A DNA stretch of 64,000 nucleotides from Bombus terrestris (Eukaryota; Arthropoda; Insecta; Hymenoptera; Apidae), in NCBI RefSeq assembly GCF_910591885.1, contig NC_063272.1:7204364-7268363 (forward strand). The letters run 5' to 3'. Shown here in pieces: positions 48,981 to 60,656 of the stretch; position 1 is the first letter of the stretch; every line of letters begins with the position of its first letter. Below the pieces are notes generated by a model. The model saw only the letters and a program-made list of their open reading frames with translations. It searched no databases and was not told the DNA's origin. The translations under genes and the position numbers were made by a program.

Positions 48981-49520
48981 ATGATACAAAAAGTATGTTG
49001 GAACAATAGATACCTCGTAGAAGATCGTTACACGAGTCAGAAAGTCGAAAGAAGTTTTCGAGATTTTTTACAAAATTTATCCAAAAGCTATAAACGATCC
49101 AATTTCTTCGAACACTATAACATCCAGCAACTTTTTGTTGTCGTTCCTGTTTATCGAAAAAATCGTCGCTCGTTACCGAATGTTACGTCAGCGTGGACAA
49201 AATTTGTTCGTAAGTTGCTGTTTGTCGGAAATGTTTCCAAATATGTAGCGACAAGAAGCGACAGAAGATTGCTCGATGTTGGTTCAACGGAGACGAAGCT
49301 TAAAATTTTTACGATCAACGAAACCTGTGAATATCTTTTTGATAATTGTGAAATAGAATTGAACGATGCAACTAAGAAAAGATTGCAAACGAAACGTTGT
49401 ATCGATACAACGTTGACTCCTATTGGGTCTTATGGACCTATTTTCAGAAAGTTCTTCTATCGTAGAACAGAGAAAATTTGTTTCCAGATGATTTTTACGT
49501 TGGTAGCCACTGCCGTATGA
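48981..49520 (+). CDS. Unrecognised 179-codon open frame
   Basis: A single ATG-started frame in ordinary, non-repetitive sequence. In DNA of this AT content a 180-codon run without a stop is uncommon, which is the main support. The predicted protein is basic with mixed composition, has no low-complexity run, no N-terminal signal peptide and no membrane segment apart from a short hydrophobic C-terminus (FTLVATAV). I recognise no domain. The start context (TTTTTC before ATG) is poor, and upstream ATGs separate it from the TATA box at 48026. A 22-bp perfect palindrome lies in it at 49393-49414. It could be a lineage-specific gene, an exon, or chance. Confidence 0.2.
   Translation: MIQKVCWNNRYLVEDRYTSQKVERSFRDFLQNLSKSYKRSNFFEHYNIQQLFVVVPVYRKNRRSLPNVTSAWTKFVRKLLFVGNVSKYVATRSDRRLLDVGSTETKLKIFTINETCEYLFDNCEIELNDATKKRLQTKRCIDTTLTPIGSYGPIFRKFFYRRTEKICFQMIFTLVATAV
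49393..49414. other. 22-bp perfect palindrome containing TATCGATA
   Basis: AACGTTG and CAACGTT arms surround TATCGATA (49400-49407), the core of the insect DRE promoter motif. The whole 22 bp is self-complementary. Confidence 0.7.
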
Positions 49521-52500
49521 AAAGTGTAGCGAAGTATCGAACGTGACGCTTTGCTAAAGAACGCGACGATCTTTCCACGCTTTCTGCCCTGTTTGACACC
49601 GAAATTGAGCTTCTGAATGCTCGTGTGTTTCCATAAATCGTGGTTGTTCTTCTTGCGTTGTGCTTGGACGGCGTCGTGTTTTCGTTGCGGTGCTTTGTAG
49701 TTGCGATTTCATAAAAAATAGATTAACAAGAATTTTCTAAAATCCTATCGGTCGACGATCCGCGCGAACCGAATGGGGCTGATTATTAAAATTGAAACTA
49801 GCTTATTGTAATATTTTACAGGTTTTTTTTTTCATACTTCATATTCGTTGTTATTCCATTGATATGTAAATTTGAATCGTCACGAATTTTACGATTACAA
49901 ATATCGACATCCGCCGTTTCAGCAGAATAAAGAATTAGCATAAATAGCGAATAACATTGTATGAAACAGGAATTCTCAAGTAACACGCAAAAAGCTACGC
50001 ACATAGGTCAATCTGATGAATATTTAATATTGGTCTGACTTTCTTGACACGTCACAAGAAAAGATCCAATCGGCGATGTGTACAAGTCGATCCGTATCGA
50101 GATTCGAATAAAAATATTCTGCCAGTTTTATCAACCGATGACAATGAAAATGATTTATCACGTTCCTCGTGCGCATGCGTCGTTTGATACGAGATCACAC
50201 GATTCGTCGTTATTTTACGACGAGCAATTTTTGTTCTTATTTATGTTTATTCACCGAAGGTTTTAGCAAGCTTGGTGAATATTCTCGTTTATAATTAATT
50301 TTTGTTATGACTTTCTTTCACTTCGTTCTTCCACCCATTTGATATTTTCATTGTAAAACGGTGTTTTATTCAGCACAGTGTGGTTTTAGTAGATGTTTAG
50401 CGAATCTTTTCATTTATAGTTCATTTCCTTTATTTCTTTTTTTACTTCATTGTTCTGCAGATTTATTTGTTAATTTCGGAATCATGTTTTATGTATTGAT
50501 GGCGTTAATAATATTAACGAGTGCGACGTGTGTGATATTTTAGGCCCTTGGAAAAAAGCGTAGAACGCTTGTAAATAATGTAGTATTTCGCGGAGTAGCG
50601 GAAGCGCTTGCTCAAGGACACGGGGAACTGCACTTGCCGTAGCATGACTTCGAATCGGAGCGACAAACTTCCAAGAATCGGATTTTTCTTTAACATACGG
50701 CAAACCGAAATCCTACAAGCTAATAGTGTCTTTCATTCGACAAGAATAATCTCGTTATATTATTACTTCGAATTAAATGCGGAATTAAAAAGTATTATTA
50801 TAAGAAGATATTTATTTGTTTCTTAATCTTGGCCATTTCTGTGAACTACGAAATTTAAATTACCACGCCAGTAAAGTATCATTTGTGAAATTTTATAGCG
50901 AGAGTGAAGTATCGTAAATTTTTCTAAAGAGCCATTAGATATTTTAAATAATCAATCAACAATTACTAATTGTATAATTAATAATTTAAGAATGGATCGA
51001 TCATCGATCCATTTCATTGAAAAAAAATATATAAATAGGCAATTAAAAGATATAGAAATTTAATAAAAAACTCGGATAAATAAATTTTCTATATTGTAGA
51101 ATAAAAAAATGTCTTTCCCTTTACCTTGTATTAATTAAGTGAATATATCGAATAAAAGATTGACTTTAGTTACTAATAAATAATTGAACGAAATAGAATT
51201 TTAAAACATTTGAAAATTTCATCTTTGTCCGATTCCTCGTTGTATTCTCTAGTTATCAATAGCCTCTTCGTGTTTATTTTTAAAATATCGTATGTGTAAT
51301 ACAAGCGATATAATTTTTGAGCTGTAATATCTCGGAACGAATTACCTGCGATTGGAAAATATTATCTCGCGAAATTTCAAATTGAAACGTCATCCCAAGG
51401 CCCAATAAGAATCACAAACATTCGAAGCTGACGAAAATTACGAGTCTACCAAACTGGCGGATCTGCAATTGCACGATGCTAAAGTTCGATCGCCCTAATC
51501 GCGAAGCGCCGAATGTACGATACCTGTAATCTCGAGTCAATAAATTTAGCGAGCTCGTCACTCGTTCACAAACCCTCGACGAGAAATAATCAGAGAGAAG
51601 ATCGAACCGAAGACGCAAATCTCATCGATAAAATGCGCAATTCAATGTCGATGTACTTACTGTAAAACTTCAGCCTGTGGTTCGTCATATTTCTTCCTTT
51701 TTTTACGATTCGAAAGGATGATTAGTTTTATTTATTCTTTAACAGTTGAAAGATGCGAATGTATCGATCTGTCGTTTATATTTCAACTTGATGGGAAAAG
51801 ATCGAGTACTTACGAAGGGAAATTTGAATCTTTGTATCTTCATTAAAAATGTTTCACCTTGTTACAGTTTCGTGTATCGAGAAGACGCTTATGGCATCTA
51901 TGATATTAGATCATCTAGTTCACGTTGTAAGATAAGCCACGAAAGATTCGTCTTACGAAACACGTTACTAGTTTCATACTTAAAGCAACGCACACACTAA
52001 CTTCTCCCTAGTTTCCTCATCTTTAACACGCTACTAAAGAATTAAGAAACTTACAGGATAGTAGTCTGAGAAATAAGAATAGTCTATCTATTTATAATAA
52101 TATTTTCAAGAATGCAAAGTAAAATGAAAATCAAAAAGTTAAAGAATCAAACAAGTTTACAAAGTATTAATTACGCAATTAAAATATTATCATATTAAAG
52201 AATAAAATAATAATCTTGAGCTTAGTCGCAATCAAAATTGACTCAATTTCGGCTAAAGAATTTAAAGAATTGAACACGAAGAAAGTAAATTGCGATACGT
52301 TTTGCTATTTAAATATCATTTAATTATTTCTTCTCGCTTACTTTAAACACCGTTTCTTTAAATATCATTTTCGCTCGCACAAATTTCAAACTTCTCACAA
52401 CAGCTGATAGAACGCGCTACATAGGATCGCGGTGCAAACGACGGAAATTCGTACAATACCAACGAATCTTTGTTCGATGTTCGCTCAACGTTGCCATGGA

Positions 52501-54824
52501 ATTATGCTCGCGCGAGGATTTGCTACAGCGTTCGCGAACGTGGCTACCGCTGCTGGCGCAGCCTTGACATTGGTCACGTTGCATTTGCATCGCGGAAGGT
52601 TGAAGAGATTCATGCATGTGAGACCTGTTCGCGCTAATGTTTATCGAGAGCGATCTCCGCTAACGTTGCAACGTGATACATCGGCGATTTCGTTGCTTGA
52701 CTGTCTGAATAACCGAGTAGAGGAGAGTAACGTGGTTCTTCTTGCAGGAATGTTAACCTTTAATTGGATTCATTGGATGGTAGGTACATAACTCATAAGA
52801 AGATTAGATTACGTTATTTAATTTTAGAATTGTGCATTTTAATTTCTATTCCCTGTTTTACATAATCGAAACTATATACTTCGTTTGAATTATAATTATA
52901 ATCTTCTAGTTTATTGTTAAAAATCGTGGATCCATGAATCTATTCATGATCTTTGTACGATTTTCGAGATCTTGAAATTAGGGTGAAAATTGAATCTCTT
53001 TAAAACACTTTGATTTTGCTTCTTCGTATTTTCTCACGTTGCTTGAGCATTTTTCAAGATATTCAGATATTATAAAGTTTATTCAGTGAATAATTTGCTC
53101 GTCTATAAAGTACACTACACAGTATCATTTCCTAATTTTTCGCTGTACAATTAACTTAGGCAACGAAATTTTTGAACAGCTCGTGCTATTTCGCGCTAAC
53201 TTATTTTATTAATTCCAGGAGAGAAACACGATTTTTTAATCGTCATATTTTTCTAGTTGGTATATAACAACCACGGAATGTATTTGCACATCAATGCATC
53301 TATCGTAGCGTTTACATACTAATTAATTAGCCGCAAGTTTATTAAATTTCGTACGAGCGCATAGATTTAACATATATGAAAATGGAATATAAAAGCCGAT
53401 GAAAAAGCGTTTCATTGGAAAATATGGATATGCGTGAACACGTTATGCACAGCCACTGTACATATAATCGTAAATCCTTGCATCGAAAGAAAATCAAAAT
53501 CAATCTTAACGATATCTGATTTATAAGCAAATGAGAGAGCGAACGAAAACGTACAATAACATTCGATTACAGTGAATTGTTTAAAGGTGAAAACGTTACA
53601 AACCAAATTATACTCCATTGAACCGAAGTATCAGCGTTAAAGAAAGATTTATACACGAGATACGAACTACGTACCATTTATACAGAATTTCCAGCGATGC
53701 GAGAATGATACGTTCAAAGGTCGCACGTTCTAGCCCATTGTCGAATTTTATCTATGCTATATACGTACGATATATTTTGCCTTTGTCATTTGTAGGAATG
53801 ACATTTGTGGATGGCTAACGGACGACTTGATTGAATTATCTAAAAATACATCCCGCTAGGTCGAGGTAAATACAAGTAAATACGCGTCCTTTCACGTCGC
53901 TGACGTCAACCACGCCAGGGCAAAAGTACATTTTCGTGATTGTGTGGGTGGCTCGGTTGCATTCTACGAATCTACGTCATAGTTCATTCACAGCCACCCG
54001 CTATTAAAGCACGAGGTATGGCCACCTCTAATTTTACCCGTGGGCTGTATCGAGATTCTCTGGATACATCCAGCCATCTTGTTCACACACGTCGAATTCG
54101 TATCGTCGTCGATTTTCGATTCGACGAAACGAACTATAGTTCGCATAGTAGAATTCTATTTATCTAAACTTTGTCGGCCAATAAATAATTGATGTACGTA
54201 ACCGAAGTTCACGTGGTAAGAGCTCGCCAGCAAAAGTTCAGTTAATCGGCCATTGACTAAGATTTCGTTGCGTTGAATGAAGTTCTTATGGTATGAAAAA
54301 ACTGGTGAAATATTCGATCTAATTATGAGAGAACGAAGCATCGATGCGAGACACGAAGAATGAAATTTTCGGAATGTACTGTAAGAAAAGAACTTTCTCC
54401 ATTTTCAGGGGTCGAGAACGTCCTTGTAATAGCTGTATAGAAAGAGCGGAGTAGATGTTGAAGTTCGATGGGGGTAATAGGTTCGTCAAACATATGAGCT
54501 GTATCTACTTTGTTGGATGTTTCTATAGAAATTCTTTTGAGATATTCGTAAGCAGTCGTATTGTAGGTGTGTAAATTGGAAAGATAAAATCTCAGAATGG
54601 AAATTTCTAGTTTGCTCTTTGGTTTAGGTTTAACAAAGACGTGGCTCTTGGAAAAATATCTTTAACAGAATTTCAGTTATCATCATTGCCTGTATGTTAC
54701 TACGATTTTACTACGATGTTACTACGAACTTTTCTTCGGGTATAATATCCATTCACATATATGTGATTATCGTTAACAAATTTATTAATATTAGCCATAA
54801 ATAGGCCAGATTAATTATTATTAC

Positions 54825-54825
<1 letters not shown>
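49521..54825. other. AT-rich non-coding stretch
   Basis: About 5.3 kb with no recognisable gene. It holds a hairpin at 50991-51013 (AATGGATCGA, 3-base loop, TCGATCCATT), a third NRF-1-like word at 50171-50180 (GCGCATGCGT), a possible Tc1-like end at 53425-53458 and an ACTACGAT-type short tandem at 54697-54728. A 119-codon plus frame (52432-52791) has no domain and its first codon is not ATG. Confidence 0.5.
53425..53458 (-). mobile_element. Possible Tc1-like terminus
   Basis: Read on minus from 53458, the sequence is CAGTGGCTGTGCATAACGTG, preceded by TA (53459-53460). CAGTGGCTG is the common start of Tc1-like terminal repeats in Hymenoptera. No partner end is found. Confidence 0.25.

Positions 54826-54827
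<2 letters not shown>

Positions 54828-54862
<35 letters not shown>
54828..54862. repeat. (TA)n microsatellite
   Basis: About 17 TA steps followed by TTTATTTAT. Confidence 0.95.
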
Positions 54863-54866
<4 letters not shown>

Positions 54867-56190
54867 TTATTCTAATGATAAAATTAAGAAATTAAAAAAA
54901 AGTCAATCAATTAGGTTTCTAAGTTATTCATCCATCGACCAGTCAGTATGCAAATTGATTTTTCCACTGCCTTTTACTACGATATAATAATTCTTATCTA
55001 AGAAGCCGGTTCTAACGTTCTATCTATACTTGAAACGAAGATACTAGGCTGCTATATCAAAGAATTTCCATCTATTTTAAACGCAAAGTTAGCTCCCATT
55101 GCAATTAGCATCCGACTTCCTCCCGCGAAAGTGCGAACAGGTTACCGTGACGCATCGATCAACGACGCCTCAAACAATCCAGTATGGTATTCAGCATAGT
55201 CAACCTGAAATTATCGATCATCTCGCGGAACCGGTTTCGTTTTAATTTCCACGTTGATTTTCCAGCCACTATCGAAGAACGCGACACCAATGGCGCGATC
55301 GACGCTGCCAGTTTCGCCATATAATTATCCATCAATTCCTCTTCTCATCTATGTACGTCGCGACAGAGAATTTGACCTCTAATTCCATCTCGCCTAAACT
55401 ACGATTATCGTAAAATTTATGGACAAAAATAATTGTTTAGATATTATCAAATATCAAGCACAGTATGGTAAATACAAAATACATAGATTTTAACGTAGCG
55501 TTCGAACTACCGTGACTACTATAGGCATCTGTACATAACGCTATTTTTTAACAGAGTGCTTTTTCTTTACGAGATTCGATACATATACTTGGACTTATTT
55601 AATTGCTATACGAATACTATAGTAAATACAGTGGTGTACGAATACTTTTTGCAGCCACTGTAATTGAGACAAAGACCCACATTCACTACAAACTACTGTA
55701 AGCTACGCTAAAGTTTTCCAATACGAGCTACGATGTTCGCCTTTAAATACCAAGTGCTGCTATACAAAATATCGTGTGATACATTTTCCATGCTTATCTG
55801 TCGCGAATTATCTGATTTTTAAATACTCGCATATTTGTCCAAATTGGAATATCTTTATCACGAAAACTCTGATACCGATCGAAGCTCCTTCGAACGACTT
55901 AAAGATCGCTAAAATAATAATATCTATTCTCCGATCGATAACCGTGATACGTTAGTCTGGCTAACAATTTAGTGATACGAACGTCCATCTACCAAGCATC
56001 GAGATAGATTTATCGCGCTGTTATTGGGAAATCGAATGCTACCAGTTTCGTGATGCATCCGCGTAACCACCCAGCGGATTCTCGGCCGGCGTCGCGACGC
56101 GGAACTCGACCTCTAATCCCGCTCACCTCCACCGTGGAAATAAACTGGAGGCTTCGGGGGATCGCGCAGCTTCTTTCAATCTCACCGGAA
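54863..56190. other. Non-coding stretch
   Basis: AT-rich to mixed composition. A Tc1-like remnant lies at 55627. No gene is recognised. Confidence 0.55.
55627..55662 (-). mobile_element. Minimal Tc1-like terminal-repeat remnant
   Basis: TACAGTGG (55627-55634) and CCACTGTA (55655-55662) form an inverted pair. On minus the interior reads CAGTGGCTGCAAAAAGTATT then CGTACACC, a typical Tc1-like terminal repeat with TA on both sides. Only one repeat length remains, so it is either a solo terminus whose outer bases happen to be palindromic or an extreme internal deletion. Confidence 0.5.
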
Positions 56191-56199
56191 CGAGGCTTA

Positions 56200-57712
56200 A
56201 AGGCCGGAGCCAAACGAACGAGCGAAGAAGAGACGGAAAGAGTGCATCCACTCCCTAACGATCATTCATCCTTTCTCACCCTCGATCCCGGAATGAAAGA
56301 ATACAGACAGCGAGAGAAAGGGGGCATCCTCGCCGAACGAAAAGAAGGGAACACGCTTGGCGGAGAGGAGCAAGGGATGGTTAGAAAAAGAGAAAAAGGC
56401 GAAGAACGGGGAAGAAGAGGAAGAAGTTGAAGGAAGAGGATAAAAAGAAGAAGCGACGAGAAGGAGGCGAAGAAGCAACACGGGGGTGAGGCAGAGAGGA
56501 GGCAAAGAAGCAACACGGGGGTAAGGCAGAGAGGAGGCGAGTAGGAACTCTCGTAAAATCGATTCGACCCGTGAGAGAGAGACCACCAAAGAGATAGCCG
56601 CTTCTCGGGCGCCCGAGCTGGCATCGTGGACGACTGCTGCTGTGGACCGACCGCGAACAAAGTCTCGTATTGTGTTGGCTGCGAGCGCAGCCGGGGCTGC
56701 TGGGAATGGTTAAGTGATAATAATAACAGTACGAATTTTTGGAATAGTTTATACCGGCCTGGCTGCGGGTTGGGGACTCTCGCTGGAGCGGTGGTGGACT
56801 GCGTTGTGGTGCATTGGACGAAGAGGAAGAACGAGAGAGGTTGCGGAGGACGAAGAGACAGAAGAAGTCGACGAAGAGGAAACAACGTGCGAAAGAAGAG
56901 GACGATGGAGAAGAAGAAGAAGAAGGAAGCAGAGGAGAGGAGAGTAGCAACACATTGGCAGAGGTACCAGCCAGCACGGAGAGTGCAACGAGACGCTGTG
57001 TGTATGGAGACTTGGTATGGAGGAGCGTCAAGGGGGAAAACGAAAGAATGAAAGAAAGAAAGAAGGGAAAGAACGAGCAGCCGGGCGAAAGAAAGAAGAA
57101 AAGTAACGTGCGGTAGGAAGGGGGCGGCAGTCGGTGGAGACGATACCGAAGAGCCACTCTCTGTGCTCTTATACACGAACGGTCGATGAGAATGTTCGGT
57201 GGGGGTGGTCGTGGAGGAACCAACGGGGAGGAGAGGGTGCGCGAGGGTGGCGCGCGGGGTGAAGAGAAGTAGCAAAGCAGCGAGCGAGACGGTGTATGGT
57301 GGATGATGGAGGAAGGAAAAGGAGGAGTAACGCGAGGAGGACGAGGATGGTCGTGGTTGAGGAGAAGAAAAGAGGATGAGGGGGAAGAGAAGGAGAAGGT
57401 GGCGGCACCCGATGAAGAAGAAGAAGACGCTCTGAGGATCGAGTGTGTGGATGGAAGGAAGAGGAAGGAACGCACGGTATATACGGAGGTTCCCGGCAGA
57501 GAGAGGCGCAGCAGGCGAGCAAGGGGGAGGAAGGCCTCAGGAGGAACGTCGAAGAGAGCGACGGAGAAGGAATAACGTTGGCTGAGGGAAACGAACGCGA
57601 GAGAGCGAACGAGAGACTGTGCGAGAGAAAGAAGGACGAAGAGGGAGCCAAGTGAAGCCAAGTGAAGTGAAGTGGGGCCGCGGGACGGACGCGGTGGCAT
57701 TGACCCCGTATA
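56200..57712 (+). promoter_or_regulatory. Long purine-biased tract, possible 5' non-coding exon
   Basis: About 1.45 kb whose plus strand is dominated by GA, GAA, GGA and AAG words, ending near 57660 in AAGTGAAG-type repeats. Very long minus-strand frames here (337 and 503 codons, Ser/Phe/Leu/Pro-rich) result from the scarcity of stop triplets in CT-rich sequence and are rejected as genes. The tract ends shortly before a good splice-donor sequence (57713). I infer a promoter or 5' leader region transcribed rightwards towards a gene beyond the window. This is untested. Confidence 0.3.
56463..56542 (+). repeat. 35-bp tandem repeat
   Basis: Two 35-bp units (56463-56497, 56498-56532) begin AGGAGGCRAAGAAGCAACAC and differ at two positions, followed by a 10-bp partial third unit. 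Confidence 0.9.
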
Positions 57713-57720
57713 GTAAGTAA
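57711..57720 (+). promoter_or_regulatory. Candidate splice donor GTAAGTA
   Basis: GTAAGTAAGG begins at 57713, right after the purine tract and a GC-rich segment. The intronic side fits the donor consensus well. The last exon bases (ATA) fit less well. Confidence 0.3.
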
Positions 57721-57734
57721 GGTAATGTGAACAG

Positions 57735-57990
57735 CTAGCACGCCTCTTCTCTCCTCTGCTCTGTCCCTCTTCTTCGACTTCTTCTTCTTCTTCCACCTCT
57801 TCTTCTTCTTCTTCTTCTTCTTCTTCTTCTTCTTCTTCTCCTCCTCCTTCTCCTTCTACTACTGTCGCTGTTGGTTCCTTCTCTCTGTTCACCTTTACGT
57901 CTTCGTTCGTCTTCCTTCCCGGTTTATCTTTCCGTTTGTCTCCTTTTCAATTCGTTTCTCTGTCTTTCGAACGCGAGAGCGTTCTCCGTT
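57735..57990. other. Pyrimidine tract with (CTT)n core
   Basis: The plus strand switches from purine-rich to pyrimidine-rich within about 70 bp. CTT repeats occupy about 57769-57793 and 57797-57839, then CTC and CT words continue. Mirror-symmetric homopyrimidine runs of this kind can form triplexes. On minus it is GAA-rich and yields poly-Glu frames. Confidence 0.85.
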
Positions 57991-59040
57991 TTCTCCTGGC
58001 CTCTTCTCGCTCGCGGCCAAAGGGTTCCCATCGGATATTGTTCGGTCGGTACAACAGGGTGACCTCAGGGTGGACAGCGACCTCGAAAGCACCTTCTATC
58101 GGCTCGCTTCCAGAGTCATCATCAACGCCCGGAACGCTAATCACGATGCGAACGCGCGCACGATCCACTCGCTCTGGCTAACCGATTTTCGATCGCGATG
58201 AGCGAAATCCTATGTATCCACTTTCTCGACGGATGGGTTGTTTCGTCTCGTGGTAGTTTCGTGGACTTTGATATACGCACGATATATCTCTAAATTTTGA
58301 ATCTTTGCCATTGGCTATCTATGTGTACTTTGATCAAGTTTAATTCATTAAGGGTATACCGCGTTAATTCAACGTTTCATTCGCAACCCCGTTCTGCAAC
58401 GAGTTAACGCTAATAAGTTTTATCTTTCAATATCGTGGTTATAGAAGAATCTGTATCATTTTTTTTTTTAATAATCTTCGTCTTAATCTCCTTTTTATTC
58501 ATCGTTTCTATTACTAATTTTTTCCTTTTCTGGGTTCTGTAATTTTATAAATTTTCGCGATATCATAGTAAACTACTTTTTTTCCAAATGAGAGAAATTT
58601 TCGAATTCGTGTTACGAGTTTCTAGAACAACAGCGAATAAACTACTTTATTTACATAATTTCTCGATAATATTCCGTTTATATAACTTTTACAAATTATT
58701 CCACTACTTTGGTCTTTACTAGGTTAATTCGTTTTAACGACGATTAAATTAATCCATTAATTAATTTCTTCTTCCGTTTCCTGCCGAGTTATTCCAATTT
58801 TATTACCTAATGTAAATAACGATTAATTATTTCGTTCCAAACTTCCCTGCTCGCTTATTGTTCATTAGAGATAAGGATTCGTTTCACGTGATCGCCGTCA
58901 TCGTGACACGTGATCCATTTTCATTTTTTCATGTACAATGTCCTTCGCACGTAACACCGATAATTTCTGAATATCAAAGTTGAAGGAGTAAACAAGAATA
59001 AATAGCTTTTTGGGATTTTTTCGAACGAACAAAATATTCT
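57991..59040. other. Non-coding stretch
   Basis: Mixed composition to 58200, then AT-rich. No gene, transposon end or RNA is seen. Confidence 0.55.
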
Positions 59041-59069
59041 TCGATCTATGGTACCTATGTGAAAACCTT

Positions 59070-59515
59070 CGACACACTTCGTGCGTTCAAGAAAGAATTT
59101 TAGGGCTTTTTATTGAGCATCGTAAACTGAAATCCCAGCATTAAACGTTATTTTCAATTCACGATAAAGCTACGTGATTTTTCTTTTTAATTTTTTATCC
59201 AAAGAAAATTGAAGAAAATTTGAAATTTTGAGATTCTTGTCGAAACTTCGCCCATTCAGGACAAAACTCTTGACGAAAACTTTGCGCATTCAAGAAACAA
59301 CGCTAGAGCTGAAGGTTATTTTCAGTCGAGGACGAAGCTACAAAATCTGTTCGAGAAATTTTTATTCAAGCGAGATAATTCCAATTTCTTAGATCTTTCG
59401 ATTTTTGTCGAAACATACGACGTACTTTACGCGTTCGACTTGCCACGAACTTCCCCTTAACAGTTCCGGTATTAACGTTATTTTCAATTCGCGATAAAGC
59501 TACACGATCTTCAAA
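59070..59515 (+). repeat. Three diverged tandem units of about 165 bp
   Basis: The block CGTTATTTTCAATTC plus RCGATAAAGCTACRYGAT occurs at 59146, in weaker form at 59314 (GGTTATTTTCAGTCG, GACGAAGCTAC), and again at 59476, giving spacings of about 167 and 163 bp. A second block, TTTRCGCRTTCAAG-like, precedes each copy (59078, 59280, 59425), mostly together with a TGTCGAAAC-like word. Unit lengths vary because of indels. Confidence 0.6.
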
Positions 59516-59833
59516 TTACTTGTATCAAGTTTGAGCTGCGCCATCCTCTACCTACTCGATACACCCACTCTTCTGGCAAGGAAAGAGAATATAGCCTTGT
59601 CGGTTAAAAAGAAAAGGGCTAAGAAAGAACCTGGAGGGAAAGTAAATAGCAAACGATATCCAACGAACGCGATTCGACCAACAACTCGCTCCGCTGCGAA
59701 CCAAGCCAACGGAGAGGAAAGATACGATAAACCCTGGTGAAGTCCGGAGGCGCGAAGATCGCGTGAAGTCATCGATAAAGCAGACTTCAACGCTTCGATT
59801 CGACCTTCCACGTTTCCCCATCAAGACCTATCC

Positions 59834-59912
59834 AATCGATACAGAAGGAAAGAGAAACCACGTCCTTTCGAGGTATTCAATTATCCTTCGTGAACAACTT
59901 GGAACATTCAAA
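59834..59912 (+). repeat. Dispersed duplicate, copy 1
   Basis: Starts AATCGATACAGAA and contains TTTCGAGGTATTCAATTATCC-like sequence, then TTGGAACATTCAAATATT. It matches 60584-60656 with indels. Confidence 0.55.
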
Positions 59913-60583
59913 TATTATTGGGTCGTTCGAAAGGTTCGTTTTTCGCTATGGACTTCCCGAATGATCCAATATATATTACTTCTGTAATATCGTTAAAACG
60001 ATACTAATTTCATAGAGTAACTATTACGAATAATAATCAATGTAACAATTCGTTTCTACAGATATCTTAAAAATAATCATTTTTCCTCGTTAACAGGTCG
60101 ACTGTCACGGTGGCCATGAACGACTCACGTCACTAAATTTTTTAGAATGATTCGAATAAGATAAATTTCCTGGATCAAAGAATTTTCCACGATGCGAGTG
60201 ACTTGGGTTTTTTCTTTTTTCTTATTTATCGTTTACCGTGTTATTTCCTGGTATCAGTGACTACAACATTATATGTATCTTATAAATGCACGGATAGCGA
60301 AATGCTGTTTACATGCTTAATTCGCTACACTTGCCACAATTAGCGCTGTTAATCGGTAAATGATCAGTAGTTGGTTATCAGTTAGCAAATTATCACGGTT
60401 TGTATACTTCTATAGACAATGCAAAAGATCAGTTTATTTAGACGTTATCGGCAGGTAAAAAGTTTGTAAATGGAGAATAATTCTTTGGAAAAATGAAATA
60501 TCGTGATATCGTGTATTTCAAGCCATAGTAGTTGGCAGGATGAAACGTATAAAACTCGTGTGGCGGTGAACGCGTTAAAAAAT

Positions 60584-60656
60584 AATCGATACAGAAACCG
60601 TATCATTTCGAAGTATTCAATTATCCTTTGTTGGATGGAACAAGCTGGAATATTCT
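60584..60656 (+). repeat. Dispersed duplicate, copy 2
   Basis: Starts AATCGATACAGAA, contains CATTTCGAAGTATTCAATTA, then GCTGGAATATTC. The copies are about 750 bp apart and no transposon ends are recognised. Confidence 0.55.

Noticed and set aside
56262..57892. Minus-strand frames of 337 and 503 codons
   Set aside because: They lie in the complement of a purine tract, where TAA, TAG and TGA are depleted. The peptides are Ser/Phe/Leu/Pro runs followed by poly-Glu, overlap each other in different frames and contain no domain.
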